A DNA stretch of 64,000 nucleotides from an uncultured Oscillospiraceae bacterium (lineage in GTDB: Bacteria > Bacillota > Clostridia > Oscillospirales > Ruminococcaceae): positions 1-64,000 of the forward strand of contig CAKSEC010000004.1 in the NCBI GenBank assembly GCA_934446355.1, given 5' to 3'. A model generated the notes under the pieces. The model saw only the letters and a list, made by a program, of their open reading frames with translations, ran no database searches and was not told where the DNA came from. Both the position numbers and the translations under genes were made by a program. Shown in pieces: positions 1-8,500 of the stretch (its first letter is position 1; each line of letters begins with the position of its first letter).

Positions 1-1
1 A

Positions 2-76
2 AAGGATTCCGGCTACTTTGAAATTGCGCAAAAACGCATTGAAGAGGCACAACAGCAAATCAGATTAACAGGATAA
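2..76 (+). CDS. 3' end of a phage structural or packaging gene (partial)
   Basis: An open frame enters from the left edge and ends with TAA at 74-76. The visible 24 residues are charged and helix-like (EIAQKRIEEAQQQI near the end). It precedes a small GTG-started ORF and a phage scaffold gene, so a portal, terminase or minor head protein is likely by position only. The fragment is too short to assign a family. Confidence 0.45.
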   Translation, partial: KDSGYFEIAQKRIEEAQQQIRLTG

Positions 77-110
77 ACGCTATTTTCATACCGGAAAGGA
101 GGAAACCCGC

Positions 111-257
111 GTGATATCCACACTAATACTTCTCTACGCCCTGAACAGCGCAGGAACAATACCACAGGGCTGCTTTATAGCGGCATGGGTGCTGGCTTCG
201 GTTGAACTTGCCGTTAAGGTACTGACCGGGCTGGATAAGACAAACGATAAGAAATAA
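111..257 (+). CDS. Small hydrophobic phage protein (48 aa)
   Basis: The GTG start at 111 is chosen because a strong ribosome site (AAAGGAGG, about 95-103) lies just upstream. The product is 48 residues, with a hydrophobic stretch over about residues 4-38 and a basic, polar tail ending in KTNDKK. A small membrane protein fits, holin-like in size, but no family is recognised. It lies between the end of one phage gene and the scaffold gene, so it probably belongs to the same late transcript. It is below the usual size cut-off and could be missed by automated callers. Confidence 0.5.
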   Translation: MISTLILLYALNSAGTIPQGCFIAAWVLASVELAVKVLTGLDKTNDKK

Positions 258-402
258 TCAAGCGCTATGCGATAAGCACGGCGTTTTTTTATTGCCCTGC
301 AGGCGACACTCGCCCGAAACACGCTCATGGCGTTAAACTGCGCATGGAATAAGCCGACAGGCTATAAACGGAGGCTCAGTCGAACTAACGTTCGACGGAG
401 AG

Positions 403-461
403 GATTCTGGTTTCGCCGCCGTAAAGCGTGGCGGCGATTTGCTTCGCAAACCATCAGAATC
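403..461 (+). repeat. Long near-perfect inverted repeat ahead of the phage scaffold gene
   Basis: GATTCTGGTTT at 403-413 pairs with the complementary 3' arm ending CATCAGAATC at 461. Nested inside is a second strong stem, CGCCGCC with GGCGGCG (about 414-436). Transcribed, this would fold into a branched hairpin ending about 10 nt before the AAGGAGG ribosome site of the scaffold gene. It has no T-run, so it is not a typical terminator. A role in translation control, RNA processing or recombination is possible but unproven. Confidence 0.55.
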
Positions 462-484
462 CCCAACAAGGAGGTAATATTACA

Positions 485-1045
485 ATGGCAGACGAAACAC
501 AGACCACTCAGGCAACACAGGAGCAGGGCGCTGCTTTAAGCGCCGGAGGTGATCCCAACGTATCTACGCCCGAATCTGCGCAGGGGGCGGAAAAGAAATT
601 CACGCAGGACGAGGTGAACGACCTCATAAAGGCTCGCGTTCAGCGCGAGCGCAAGGGGCTTCCCAGCAAGGACGAACTGGAAGCGTTCTACAAGTGGCAG
701 GACGACCAGAAATCCGCAGAGCAGAAGTCCGCGGAAGCCATCAAGGCGCAGTCTGACCGTGCGGACGCCGCCGAGAAGAAAGCCGCAGCCCTTGAAGCGA
801 AGCTGCTTGCGACCTCAAAAGGCGTAAAGCCCGACGCAGCGGACGACGTTGTGGCTCTGGCTTCACTCAAAGTCAGCGACGATATGCCGCTTGAAAAGGC
901 TATCGACGAGGTGCTGAAAAAGTATCCGTTATTTACGGGTACGACAGTATCGGCAACGACCGGAGTTCCCGCAGGGAACGGCGGTGCTTCCCGCTCAGGC
1001 GTAGAAGCCGCTTTCCTTGCGAAGAACCCCGGAATCAAAATATGA
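485..1045 (+). CDS. Phage capsid scaffold protein (DUF4355-like)
   Basis: 186 aa. The start at 485 follows AAGGAGG with normal spacing; an upstream in-frame ATG at 428 lies inside a hairpin region and lacks a ribosome site. The protein is typical of scaffolds of tailed Firmicute phages: a disordered Thr/Gln/Ala-rich N-terminus, FTQDEVNDLIKARVQRERKG near residues 40-60, a long Ala/Lys/Glu coiled coil (about 75-115), then a globular acidic tail ending KNPGIKI. It would nucleate procapsid assembly with the next gene. That gene is broken, so it is probably non-productive here. Confidence 0.75.
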   Translation: MADETQTTQATQEQGAALSAGGDPNVSTPESAQGAEKKFTQDEVNDLIKARVQRERKGLPSKDELEAFYKWQDDQKSAEQKSAEAIKAQSDRADAAEKKAAALEAKLLATSKGVKPDAADDVVALASLKVSDDMPLEKAIDEVLKKYPLFTGTTVSATTGVPAGNGGASRSGVEAAFLAKNPGIKI

Positions 1046-1060
1046 AAGGAGATTTAATTT

Positions 1061-1689
1061 ATGCACGAACATCAGGAACGCTACTCCGCCCTTGTTATGG
1101 CGAAGCTTCGTCAGGACAATATCCTCAAGGACGGCGTAGTATTCAACAACGACTATGAGGGCGACCCCAAGTCGGGCGCAGTCAAGATCCCCAAGCGTGA
1201 CACGGAGGTCAAGGTCGGCGACTATGACACGGTGAAGGGCGGCGACCTTTCGCAGGGCGTTACCACCTACGAAACGCTCACCATCAACAAGGACAAGTTT
1301 GTAAACGAGCTTATAGACGGCTATGACGCCGCTTCCGTTCCCGATAATCTCGTTGCGGACAGGCTCGACAGTGCGGGGTATTCCTGCGCCTGCACTATCG
1401 ACAGCGACGGTGCGACTTGCCTGCTCGCAGAGGGCACTAAGGTGGGCGTAGGCACTGTGTCGCCGGCTTCCGTCTACTCGACGGTGGTAGACCTGCGCAC
1501 GCAGCTTTCAAAGGCTAACGTCCCCAACGAAGGCAGGCGGTATCTGCTCGCAACTCCCGACGCCGAGATGATAGCGCAGTGCTTCGGGTTGTCTGAGGCT
1601 GTGGTTTCCGGCAGAAGCACGACTGACGAATACATGGTGGCGATACGCACGGTTACCGTGAGGAGCTCCCGCCGCTGGGATTCAACTTC
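1061..1689 (+). pseudogene. Major capsid protein, 3' part lost (fused to another gene end)
   Basis: The N-terminal ~190 residues, starting MHEHQERYSALVMAKLRQDN, look like a phage major coat protein: KSGAVKIPKRDTEVKVGDYD, VNELIDGYDAASVPDNLVADRL and RRYLLATPDAEMI. The start has a ribosome site (AAAGGAG at about 1044). After about residue 185 the reading becomes Arg/Ser/Cys-rich nonsense. From about 1627 the sensible reading lies in another frame (GDTHGYREELPPLGFNF), which continues into the JAMM-domain ORF. The simplest explanation is a deletion that joined the capsid gene out of frame to the 3' end of a different gene. The formal open frame continues to 1936 but is not credible past the junction. 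Confidence 0.7.
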
Positions 1690-2418
1690 ATGCGGCTGGG
1701 GCTTGCTGATGTGCTGTATGACCCGAAAACTGGGAGGATCATTACGCCGAATACGGGAATCGTGCAGGAAACGTCAGAGGGAGCGAATGCTTCTGAGCCG
1801 CACAGCATTATTGAGGAACGTGCCCGCCACTGGACAAAGGGTGCGCACGGTTACTTTACTGGGAGTTATTCGGACGGTGCGAGCAGCGGAGGTTCTGGAG
1901 GAAAGGGACTTGACAAATCGGGTGGAAGTGGTATAATTAAATCAGGAAGTGATGAGGTGACTATTTCGAGCATTGACAAGCCCATTGAGCAGCAACACAC
2001 TGGCAAAGGCAATCCGAACGCTGTACTAACATTTGACGTTCCGCTAAACAACCGACAGCAGGCACTCCTGGACAGCCTTCCTGAGTACGACAGCAGAGTG
2101 ACAGTATCACGTGAGAGCGTGAATATGGCTGACCTGTCTGCCCTTACCGCAAAGACCGGCGATGAATTTGCAATGTTCACCCAGGGCGGCGAACGTTTGG
2201 TTGTCCGTGGCAACAGCACAAAGGTAAATATAAACGTTGACGAGGCAAAGCGTTTAGCTGAGCAGGGATACAGATGGAGCGGTCATACGCACCCAGGTGT
2301 AGATATCAATGTTATGATCCCCTCGTCAGGTGACAAAGAAATATTGAAGTGTTTCCCGCAAGACATAAGCGTAATATATGATTCAAAAGGTAATTTCCGC
2401 ACATTTGAAAAGGAGTGA
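1690..2418 (+). CDS. Phage protein fragment with C-terminal JAMM/MPN (JAB) metallopeptidase-like domain
   Basis: The 1690 ATG has no ribosome site and the sensible frame extends upstream to about 1627, so the N-terminus is a remnant of a longer gene. Residues 1-60 read like the tail of a phage head or tail protein; a Gly/Ser-rich linker (SGGSGGKGLDKSGGSGIIKSG) follows at about 60-95. The last ~110 residues carry a JAMM signature: Glu159 in GDEFAMF, H199-T-H201-P, then S212-S-G-D215 (the HxHP...SxxD zinc site). JAMM domains hydrolyse isopeptide or peptide bonds, and this fusion layout resembles C-terminal effector domains on phage structural proteins. A sigma-A-like promoter lies inside the gene at 1910-1937, and a GTG at Val of DEVTISS could start a shorter product. 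Confidence 0.65.
   Translation: MRLGLADVLYDPKTGRIITPNTGIVQETSEGANASEPHSIIEERARHWTKGAHGYFTGSYSDGASSGGSGGKGLDKSGGSGIIKSGSDEVTISSIDKPIEQQHTGKGNPNAVLTFDVPLNNRQQALLDSLPEYDSRVTVSRESVNMADLSALTAKTGDEFAMFTQGGERLVVRGNSTKVNINVDEAKRLAEQGYRWSGHTHPGVDINVMIPSSGDKEILKCFPQDISVIYDSKGNFRTFEKE
1910..1937 (+). promoter_or_regulatory. Consensus-like promoter inside the JAMM-domain gene
   Basis: TTGACA at 1910-1915 and TATAAT at 1932-1937 with a 16 bp spacer. It would start a transcript near 1944, just before the JAMM domain coding region and the next small ORF; a hairpin plus T-run at 2709-2738 would end it. The same bases encode a common Gly/Ser linker, so a chance match remains possible. Confidence 0.45.
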
Positions 2419-2422
2419 GAAT

Positions 2423-2689
2423 ATGTGCAAAAGGTTTGACGAATGGTCGCAGGAAATCAAAGCATTTTGCGAAAGCAATGGATACAGCTTTGAAAAAGCA
2501 AAGAAGCTTTCTAAATGCTGGGGCAAGAACGACCTTTTTTTGCAATATTTCGACCCAGACTGCGAATCTGTAAAAAAGGGACTTGGGCTGCTTGACGAAA
2601 CTCCTATGCCGCTCGTTCTGTACATCAGAAAAGAAAACGGCAAGCTTGTTTTTGAGCAGACCGAACACACCCGCCGCTACCTATCGTAA
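2423..2689 (+). CDS. Small protein coupled to the JAMM-domain gene (immunity-like position)
   Basis: 88 aa, ATG at 2423 behind AAAAGGAG, starting 4 nt after the preceding stop, so translation is probably coupled. No family recognised. The N-terminal half is helical and Lys/Glu-rich with three cysteines (CKRF, FCES, KCWG). The C-terminal half contains MPLVLYIRKENGKLVFEQ, a likely beta hairpin. Its size, spacing and placement before a terminator match partner or immunity genes that follow effector domains. That role is inference from layout alone. Base composition is more AT-rich than the capsid genes. Confidence 0.6.
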   Translation: MCKRFDEWSQEIKAFCESNGYSFEKAKKLSKCWGKNDLFLQYFDPDCESVKKGLGLLDETPMPLVLYIRKENGKLVFEQTEHTRRYLS

Positions 2690-2708
2690 TTTGAACAGTT
2701 GAATATTA

Positions 2709-2738
2709 AAAAAGCACTTACATTTGTAGGTGCTTTTT
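2709..2738 (+). terminator. Intrinsic terminator after the JAMM/small-ORF pair
   Basis: AGCACTTACA pairs with TGTAGGTGCT over a short loop, followed by TTTTTCT. It is A-flanked on the left and so could act on both strands. Confidence 0.75.
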
Positions 2739-2761
2739 CTTATGCGAGAAAGGAGGGCAAA

Positions 2762-3112
2762 ATGCGCAAAATCACATACACGAATCTTGTGAACGGGCTG
2801 TCCGTTGAGTTTTCCTCGGATAGCCCGACAATGCACCTGAAGCTGTCCGGATTCGACGGGAGCAGCGTCGCTTCAAACGCTATAGCGTACACGCCTGTCG
2901 GTTTGGACGGCCAGAAAACAGTATCCTGCAGGCTATCGCCGAGAACTATTGTCGTTCCGGTGGAGTGCAGGACCGCTGAAACTCCGAAGCTGCTCGACCA
3001 GTACCAGAAGAAAATCGGGGATTTCGTTATTTTTCACAAAAAGCCCTTTCGGTTTTTGCCATTTGATTTACCACGCTCGACTTTACGAAAATTGTTTAAC
3101 TGGCAAACTTGA
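2762..3112 (+). pseudogene. Distal tail protein (Dit-like), N-terminal fragment
   Basis: 116 aa from an ATG at 2762 with AAAGGAGGG upstream. The opening MRKITYTNLVNGLSVEFSSD and the following LKLSGFDGSS resemble the N-terminal beta sandwich of siphophage distal tail proteins, which are normally well over 200 aa. After about residue 95 the sequence changes character (FHKKPFRFLPFDLPRSTLRK) and stops. No other tail gene follows; host sequence with a tRNA begins within 130 bp. The fragment marks the right edge of the prophage remnant. The family call is tentative because only the N-terminus remains. Confidence 0.5.
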
Positions 3113-3191
3113 CACCCATACTGACATCCAAACTTGCGAAAAGATGCGAAAAATGCAGCGTTTTACGTTTGATAATGCTAAAGAAATAATC

Positions 3192-3224
3192 CCGCCAACC
3201 GGCTAGTAAAGCCGTCTGGCGGGG
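3192..3224 (-). terminator. Terminator of tRNA-Arg
   Basis: Nested stems CCCGCCA/TGGCGGG and CGGCT/AGCCG around a 5 nt loop. On the minus strand the hairpin is followed by ATTATTTCTTT, directly downstream of the tRNA. Confidence 0.75.
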
Positions 3225-3234
3225 ATAAATGTTC

Positions 3235-3311
3235 TGGTACGCCTGATGCGATTCGAACGCACGACACATAGCGTCGGAGGCTATTGCTCTATCCAGCTGA
3301 GCTACAGGCGC
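3235..3311 (-). tRNA. tRNA-Arg (anticodon CCG)
   Basis: 77 nt including an encoded CCA. The cloverleaf closes fully: 7 bp acceptor stem (GCGCCTG with CAGGCGT), D stem GCTC/GAGC, anticodon stem ATAGC/GCTAT with loop CTCCGAC (anticodon CCG), T stem GTGCG/CGCAT with TTCGAAT loop. It has its own promoter (3326-3354) and terminator (3192-3224). It sits next to the end of the prophage remnant, so it is a candidate integration site. Confidence 0.95.
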
Positions 3312-3325
3312 ATATCAACTTTAAT

Positions 3326-3354
3326 ATTATATCATAGAATCTCAAAAAAAGCAA
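3326..3354 (-). promoter_or_regulatory. Promoter of tRNA-Arg
   Basis: On the minus strand TTGCTT (3354-3349), 17 bp spacer ending TATGA, TATAAT (3331-3326). This is an extended -10 of the TRTGn type. Transcription would start about 7-10 bp before the mature tRNA 5' end. Confidence 0.75.
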
Positions 3355-3450
3355 CAGTTTTTTGAAATAATCACAAAAAAATATGTAGTATAAATATTTG
3401 CAACATTTTCGTGCATGATGACGATTAATTCAAAAAAAACACATCATTAC

Positions 3451-3479
3451 TTGACAATTTACATAAAATGCGGTAAAAT
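3451..3479 (+). promoter_or_regulatory. Promoter of the SPFH/zinc-ribbon gene
   Basis: TTGACA (3451-3456), 17 bp, TAAAAT (3474-3479), about 50 bp before the start codon. The rest of 3355-3450 is AT-rich with no other signal seen. Confidence 0.7.
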
Positions 3480-3530
3480 AGTAATTAGCACAGAGGTTAG
3501 GAATGCTTCTGTAATGAAAGGAGTAATACT

Positions 3531-4850
3531 ATGGGATTAATCAAGGCTGCCATTAATGCGGTTACAGGAAATCTTGCGGATCAGTATAAGGAATACATCT
3601 ATTGCGAATCATTATCGAATGATATACTTGCTGCCAAAGGACATAAGCGCGTGGGCTCCAAGGGCACCAATAAGGGCGATGATAATATTATCACCGACGG
3701 ATCTGCGATCGTGGTAAACGAGGGCCAGTGCGGACTTATCGTTGTCGACGGCAAGGTGTCTGAAGTTGCTGCGGAAGCCGGCGTGTTTGAATTTAAGTCG
3801 GCTGTTTCGCCATCCGTTTTTTCGGGTAATCTAGGCGAGAGCCTTATGAATACACTCAAGGATATCGGTTCACGTATCACCTACGGCGGTCAGGCAGGCC
3901 ACGACCAGCGTGTGTATTACATAAACCTGAAAGAGATCATGGGCAACCGCTATGGTACTGTGAATCCTATTCCGTTCCGTGTAGTGGATAATAACATCGG
4001 TCTTGATGTAGACGTATCCCTGCGCTGCAACGGTGAATATTCCTACCGTATAACCAACCCCATTCTGTTCTATACTAATGTATGCGGTAACTTCGGTGAG
4101 ACCTTTAACCGCTCCGGTCTTGACAGTATGCTCAAGGCAGAGATACTCACTGCGCTTCAGCCCGCCCTCGGTAAGATCTCTGAGCAGGGCGTTCGTCCGA
4201 GTATGCTCCCCAGCCATGCTATGGAGATATCAGACGCACTCAACGAGGTCCTTTCAAAGAAGTGGGGCGAAGCAAGAGGTATCGTTGTAGCTTCGTTCGC
4301 TATGAATCCTCCCACGCTGCCTAAGGAAGATCAGGAGATGATAACAAATCTCCAGCGTACCGCAGTAATGCGCAATCCTAACATGGCGGCAGCAACTCTT
4401 GTTGACGCTCAGGCTAATGCAATGAAGACCGCTGCAGGCAATCAGGGCGGCGCAATGATGGGCTTCATGGGAATGAACATGGCTCAGCAGCAGGGCGGCT
4501 TCAATGCTCAGTCGCTTTATCAGATGGGCGCTCAGCAGCAGGCACAGCAGCCTGCTCCGGCTCAGAACGCAGCTCCTGCAGCAGGCTGGAAGTGCGAGTG
4601 CGGCGCTCAGAATACCGGCAAGTTCTGCCAGAACTGCGGCAAGCCCCAGCCGGCACAGCCTGAGGGCTGGACCTGCTCCTGCGGCGCAGTAAACAAGGGC
4701 AAGTTCTGCCAGAATTGCGGTAAGCCCAAGCCCGCTGGCGCACCTCTTTATAAGTGCGACAAGTGTGGCTGGCAGCCTGAGGATCCCACAAACCCGCCTA
4801 AGTTCTGTCCGGAATGCGGAGATCCGTTTGACGCAAACGACATAGTATAA
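3531..4850 (+). CDS. SPFH-domain protein with C-terminal zinc ribbons (YdjI / virion-core-like)
   Basis: 439 aa, start behind AAAGGAG. Residues about 1-290 match the stomatin/prohibitin-like family that includes B. subtilis YdjI: an N-terminal amphipathic MGLIKAAINAVTG, an SPFH core and TLPKEDQEMI near its end. A Met/Gln/Ala-rich linker (about 295-350) leads to three zinc ribbons: WKCECGAQNTGKFCQNCG, WTCSCGAVNKGKFCQNCG and a third, YKCDKCGW...KFCPECG. The first two are near copies of each other. SPFH proteins form large membrane-associated rings, and YdjI relatives are linked to membrane stress. It is a single-gene transcript with a promoter at 3451 and a terminator at 4880. Confidence 0.85.
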   Translation: MGLIKAAINAVTGNLADQYKEYIYCESLSNDILAAKGHKRVGSKGTNKGDDNIITDGSAIVVNEGQCGLIVVDGKVSEVAAEAGVFEFKSAVSPSVFSGNLGESLMNTLKDIGSRITYGGQAGHDQRVYYINLKEIMGNRYGTVNPIPFRVVDNNIGLDVDVSLRCNGEYSYRITNPILFYTNVCGNFGETFNRSGLDSMLKAEILTALQPALGKISEQGVRPSMLPSHAMEISDALNEVLSKKWGEARGIVVASFAMNPPTLPKEDQEMITNLQRTAVMRNPNMAAATLVDAQANAMKTAAGNQGGAMMGFMGMNMAQQQGGFNAQSLYQMGAQQQAQQPAPAQNAAPAAGWKCECGAQNTGKFCQNCGKPQPAQPEGWTCSCGAVNKGKFCQNCGKPKPAGAPLYKCDKCGWQPEDPTNPPKFCPECGDPFDANDIV

Positions 4851-4879
4851 TTATATTCGACCTGTCATTCACAAATCAG

Positions 4880-4909
4880 CCACTCGCAGATTTCCTGCGA
4901 GTGGTCTTT
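4880..4909 (+). terminator. Terminator after the SPFH gene
   Basis: CCACTCGCAG (4880-4889) pairs with CTGCGAGTGG (4895-4904), followed by TCTTTG. Stem of 10 perfect pairs. Confidence 0.8.
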
Positions 4910-4943
4910 GTGCGTTAATTTATGATCCGAAAGGATAAAATAT

Positions 4944-5573
4944 ATGTCTGTATTTGATATATTCAAAAAGCTAGAATCAGAAAAGAAACCTGAGCCGCAG
5001 GGCGCAGTGGAGTATATAATCTGCGGTCTTGGCAATCCCGGAACGCAGTACGAGGGCACACGTCATAACATAGGTTTCATGACGATAGACACCCTCTGCG
5101 AGAAATATAAGCTTGACTGCAAGCGCCTTAAATTCAAGTCGCTCACCTGTGACGCCGTGATATCCGGTAAACGCTGCCTTATCATGAAGCCGACAACCTA
5201 CATGAACAACAGCGGCGAAGCGGTCACGGAAGCCATGGGTTTCTATAAAGTACCGCCTGAGCGTACTATTATAGTGTTCGACGATATTTCGCTCGAACCG
5301 GGGAAACTGCGTATACGCAGAAAGGGCAGCGACGGCGGTCATAACGGTATCAAGAGCATAATCTACCTGTCTGGCTCCGACCAGTTCCCAAGAATAAAGA
5401 TGGGCGTGGGCGCAAAGCCGCACCCTGACTACAGCCTTGCGGACTGGGTGTTGGGTCACTTCAAAAAGGAGCAGGCAGAGGTTCTGGAAAGCGGCATGGA
5501 TAATGCGGTCGCTGCGCTGGAACTTATGGTGGCAGGCAATATCAACGAAGCAATGAACAAGTTCAATTCCTGA
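4944..5573 (+). CDS. pth: Peptidyl-tRNA hydrolase
   Basis: 209 aa. Releases tRNA from peptidyl-tRNAs that drop off the ribosome. Family motifs: GLGNPG at 28-33, RHNIGF with the catalytic His at 41, MKPTTYMNNSGEAV near 80-93, FDDISLEPGKLRIRRKGSDGGHNGIKSI with the conserved Asp and Asn. It carries an N-terminal extension of about 21 residues (MSVFDIFKKLESEKKPEPQG) that most family members lack; the start has a plausible ribosome site (GAAAGGA) and the next ATG is far inside the fold. It lies 10 bp upstream of mfd, the same order as in B. subtilis, and is probably cotranscribed with it. Confidence 0.95.
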   Translation: MSVFDIFKKLESEKKPEPQGAVEYIICGLGNPGTQYEGTRHNIGFMTIDTLCEKYKLDCKRLKFKSLTCDAVISGKRCLIMKPTTYMNNSGEAVTEAMGFYKVPPERTIIVFDDISLEPGKLRIRRKGSDGGHNGIKSIIYLSGSDQFPRIKMGVGAKPHPDYSLADWVLGHFKKEQAEVLESGMDNAVAALELMVAGNINEAMNKFNS

Positions 5574-5583
5574 GGAAATAGTC

Positions 5584-8500
5584 ATGGATTTCTTTACTAC
5601 TGCGGCTGGACTTATACCGGAATACAAAAAGCTCAGCGGCTATCTTGACAAGAATAATACCCTGCCTGCCCTTGTGACAGGCGTTTCGCATATTCACAAG
5701 GCGCACCTGATAGGAGCGCTTGCGCAGCGGTCTGAACTGCTGCCAATTCTGGTAATTGCTGAATCTGAGGGCGAGGCGCAGCGTTTGACTACGGACATAA
5801 ATGCAATGTACGGCAGCGGTACTGCGCTTCTTTATCCGGCTAAGGAACTTCTTCTGGGAGACTACGAAGCGGCTTCCCGTGAATATGAGCACAAGAGGAT
5901 ATTTGCCTTGTCCGCAATGCTGAACGGAAGCTGCAGAATGGCTGTTTGCTCGCCGGAGGCTGCCGCACAGTTCACGCTTCCGCCTGAGGAGCTTTCCAAG
6001 CGCACCATTACGCTTTCCTCAGACATGGACATTTCGCAGGAGCAGCTTGTGGCGAAGCTGCTTGCAGCGGGTTATTCACGCTGCGACATGATAGAGGGCG
6101 CAGGTCAGTTTTCAGTAAGGGGCGGTATCGTGGATATCTACCCGCCGAGCAGCCCGCAGCCCTGCAGAATAGAACTCTGGGGCGATACTATAGACAGCCT
6201 GTCCTATTTTGATATTGAATCTCAGCGGCGTACCGACCCTATCGAAGAAATACGCATTTCTCCGGCAGAGGAGGTGCTGTTTGATTCCTCTGATATCCTC
6301 AGCGACAGAATAGAGGCACTTGCCAAAAAACTGCGGGGAAAGAACGCTGACGCGGTGCGTGAACGCCTGAATAATGATATCCAAAAGCTTCGCAGCGGGA
6401 TAAGGCTCAGCACTCCCGACAGGTATTTCCCGCTTTGCTATGACAGGGAAGCCACTGTGTTTGATTACGCAGGGGCGGTGTTCGTCTGCGAAAATACATC
6501 GGTAAGGGAGTATTTCCGTGCCGTATCGCTGCAGCACACTGAGGATCTGAAGATACTCACCGAGGAAAAGAAACTCTGCAAGGGTCTTGACCGGTATATG
6601 CTCACCAAAAATGAACTGTATTCCGAACTTGACAGCCGCACGAGAGTATATTTCGATACGTTTATCAGAGGCGGCGGAATGCAGCTTGGCATAATGCTTG
6701 ACATTCAGGCGGCAGTCCAGACGTCGCCGTGGAGCGGTGAATTTTCCGTGCTGCGGTCGGAACTTGACAGCTATTTCACTATGGGATATTCCTGCCTGAT
6801 TTTTGGCGGTACTGAAAAGGGCGCAAAGACTCTGGCTGATGATCTTATCGACGATGGGTATAAGGCGGAGTTTTCCTTAACCCCCGAAAAGCCGCTGACA
6901 GGCAGGGTCATAGTCACGCCCGGCACGCTGAGCGCAGGCATTGAATACGCCGGCTCAAAGCTTGCGATATTCACGCACACCTCGGTACACGCAGACAGAA
7001 AGCAGCGTCCGCCCAAGAGAACAAAGGGCGAGGAGATACGTTCGCTTGCAGATATCTCTATCGGCGACCTTGTCGTGCACTATTCGCACGGAATAGGCAT
7101 ATTCGACGGCGTTCACAAGATAGAAACGGACGGCGTTGCGAAGGACTACATCAGGATACGCTACGCCGGAGCGGACGTGCTGCATATTCCGGTAACTCAG
7201 CTTGACCTTGTGTCACGCTATATCGGGTCGGGCGACAGCAGTACGGTGAAGCTGAATAAGCTTAATTCCGACCAGTGGCAGAAGTCAAAGGCAAAGGCAA
7301 AGGCTGCCGCAAAAGAGATGGCAAGCGAACTTATCGAACTTTATTCACGGCGAATGAAGAGCAAGGGCTTCGAGTTCCCTCCGGACGACCAGCTTCAGGA
7401 CGACTTCGAGGCGCATTTCAATTATATCGAAACGAACTCACAGCTTCGCTGCATTGACGAGATAAAGGCTGATATGATGAAGCCGGTGCCAATGGAAAGA
7501 CTGCTTTGCGGCGATGTGGGCTTCGGTAAGACCGAGGTCGCATTGCGTGCCGCATTCAAGTGCGCCGAAAACGGAAAGCAGTGCGCGATACTCGTTCCGA
7601 CGACCGTACTTGCATGGCAGCACTTCCAGACCTGCTGCAACAGAATGGAGGGCTTTCCGATAAATATTGCGCTGCTTTCAAGGCACAAGTCGCCCTCAGA
7701 GCAGCGTGAGATACTCAGGCGGCTGAAATCTGGCAGCATTGACATCATTATCGGCACTCACCGCATTATTCAGGACGATATCAAGTTTAAGGACCTTGGT
7801 CTTGTCATAATCGACGAGGAACAGCGTTTCGGCGTCGCTCATAAGGAGAAATTCAAAGAGATGTTCGCCGGCGTCGATATCCTGACGCTTTCCGCTACGC
7901 CTATTCCGAGAACGCTCAATATGGCGATGAGCGGCATACGTGATATGAGCGTAATTGACGAGCCGCCGCAGGACCGCCAGCCCATTACCACCTACGTCAT
8001 GGAGCACGACTGGGGCGTTGTGATGCAGGCGATCCAAAAAGAAATGCGCCGCAGCGGACAGGTGTACTATATCCACAACCGCATTGAATCTATCTATGGC
8101 TGCGCTGAGAAGATACGCTCACTTATACCTGAAGCACGTGTCGGCGTTGCTCACGGCAAAATGACTGAGGAGCAGATACTTGAGGTATGGCGGCAACTTC
8201 TTGACGGCGTGCTTGACGTACTGGTGTGCACCACGATAATCGAAACTGGCGTCGATGTACCGAACGTGAATACGCTTATCATTGAAAACTCAGACTATAT
8301 GGGACTTGCGCAGCTGCACCAGTTAAGGGGCAGAGTTGGCAGGACAAACAAGCGTGCCTATGCCTATTTCACGTTCCAGCGGGGAAAGGTGCTGTCTGAA
8401 ATATCGCAGAAGCGGCTTGACGCAATAAGGGAATTTACTCAATTCGGAAGCGGATTCAGGATAGCTTTGCGTGACCTTGAAATAAGGGGTGCGGGAAGCA

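Noticed and set aside
428..484. Longer N-terminus for the phage scaffold protein
   Set aside because: The upstream ATG is inside a hairpin with no ribosome site, while AAGGAGG sits correctly before 485.
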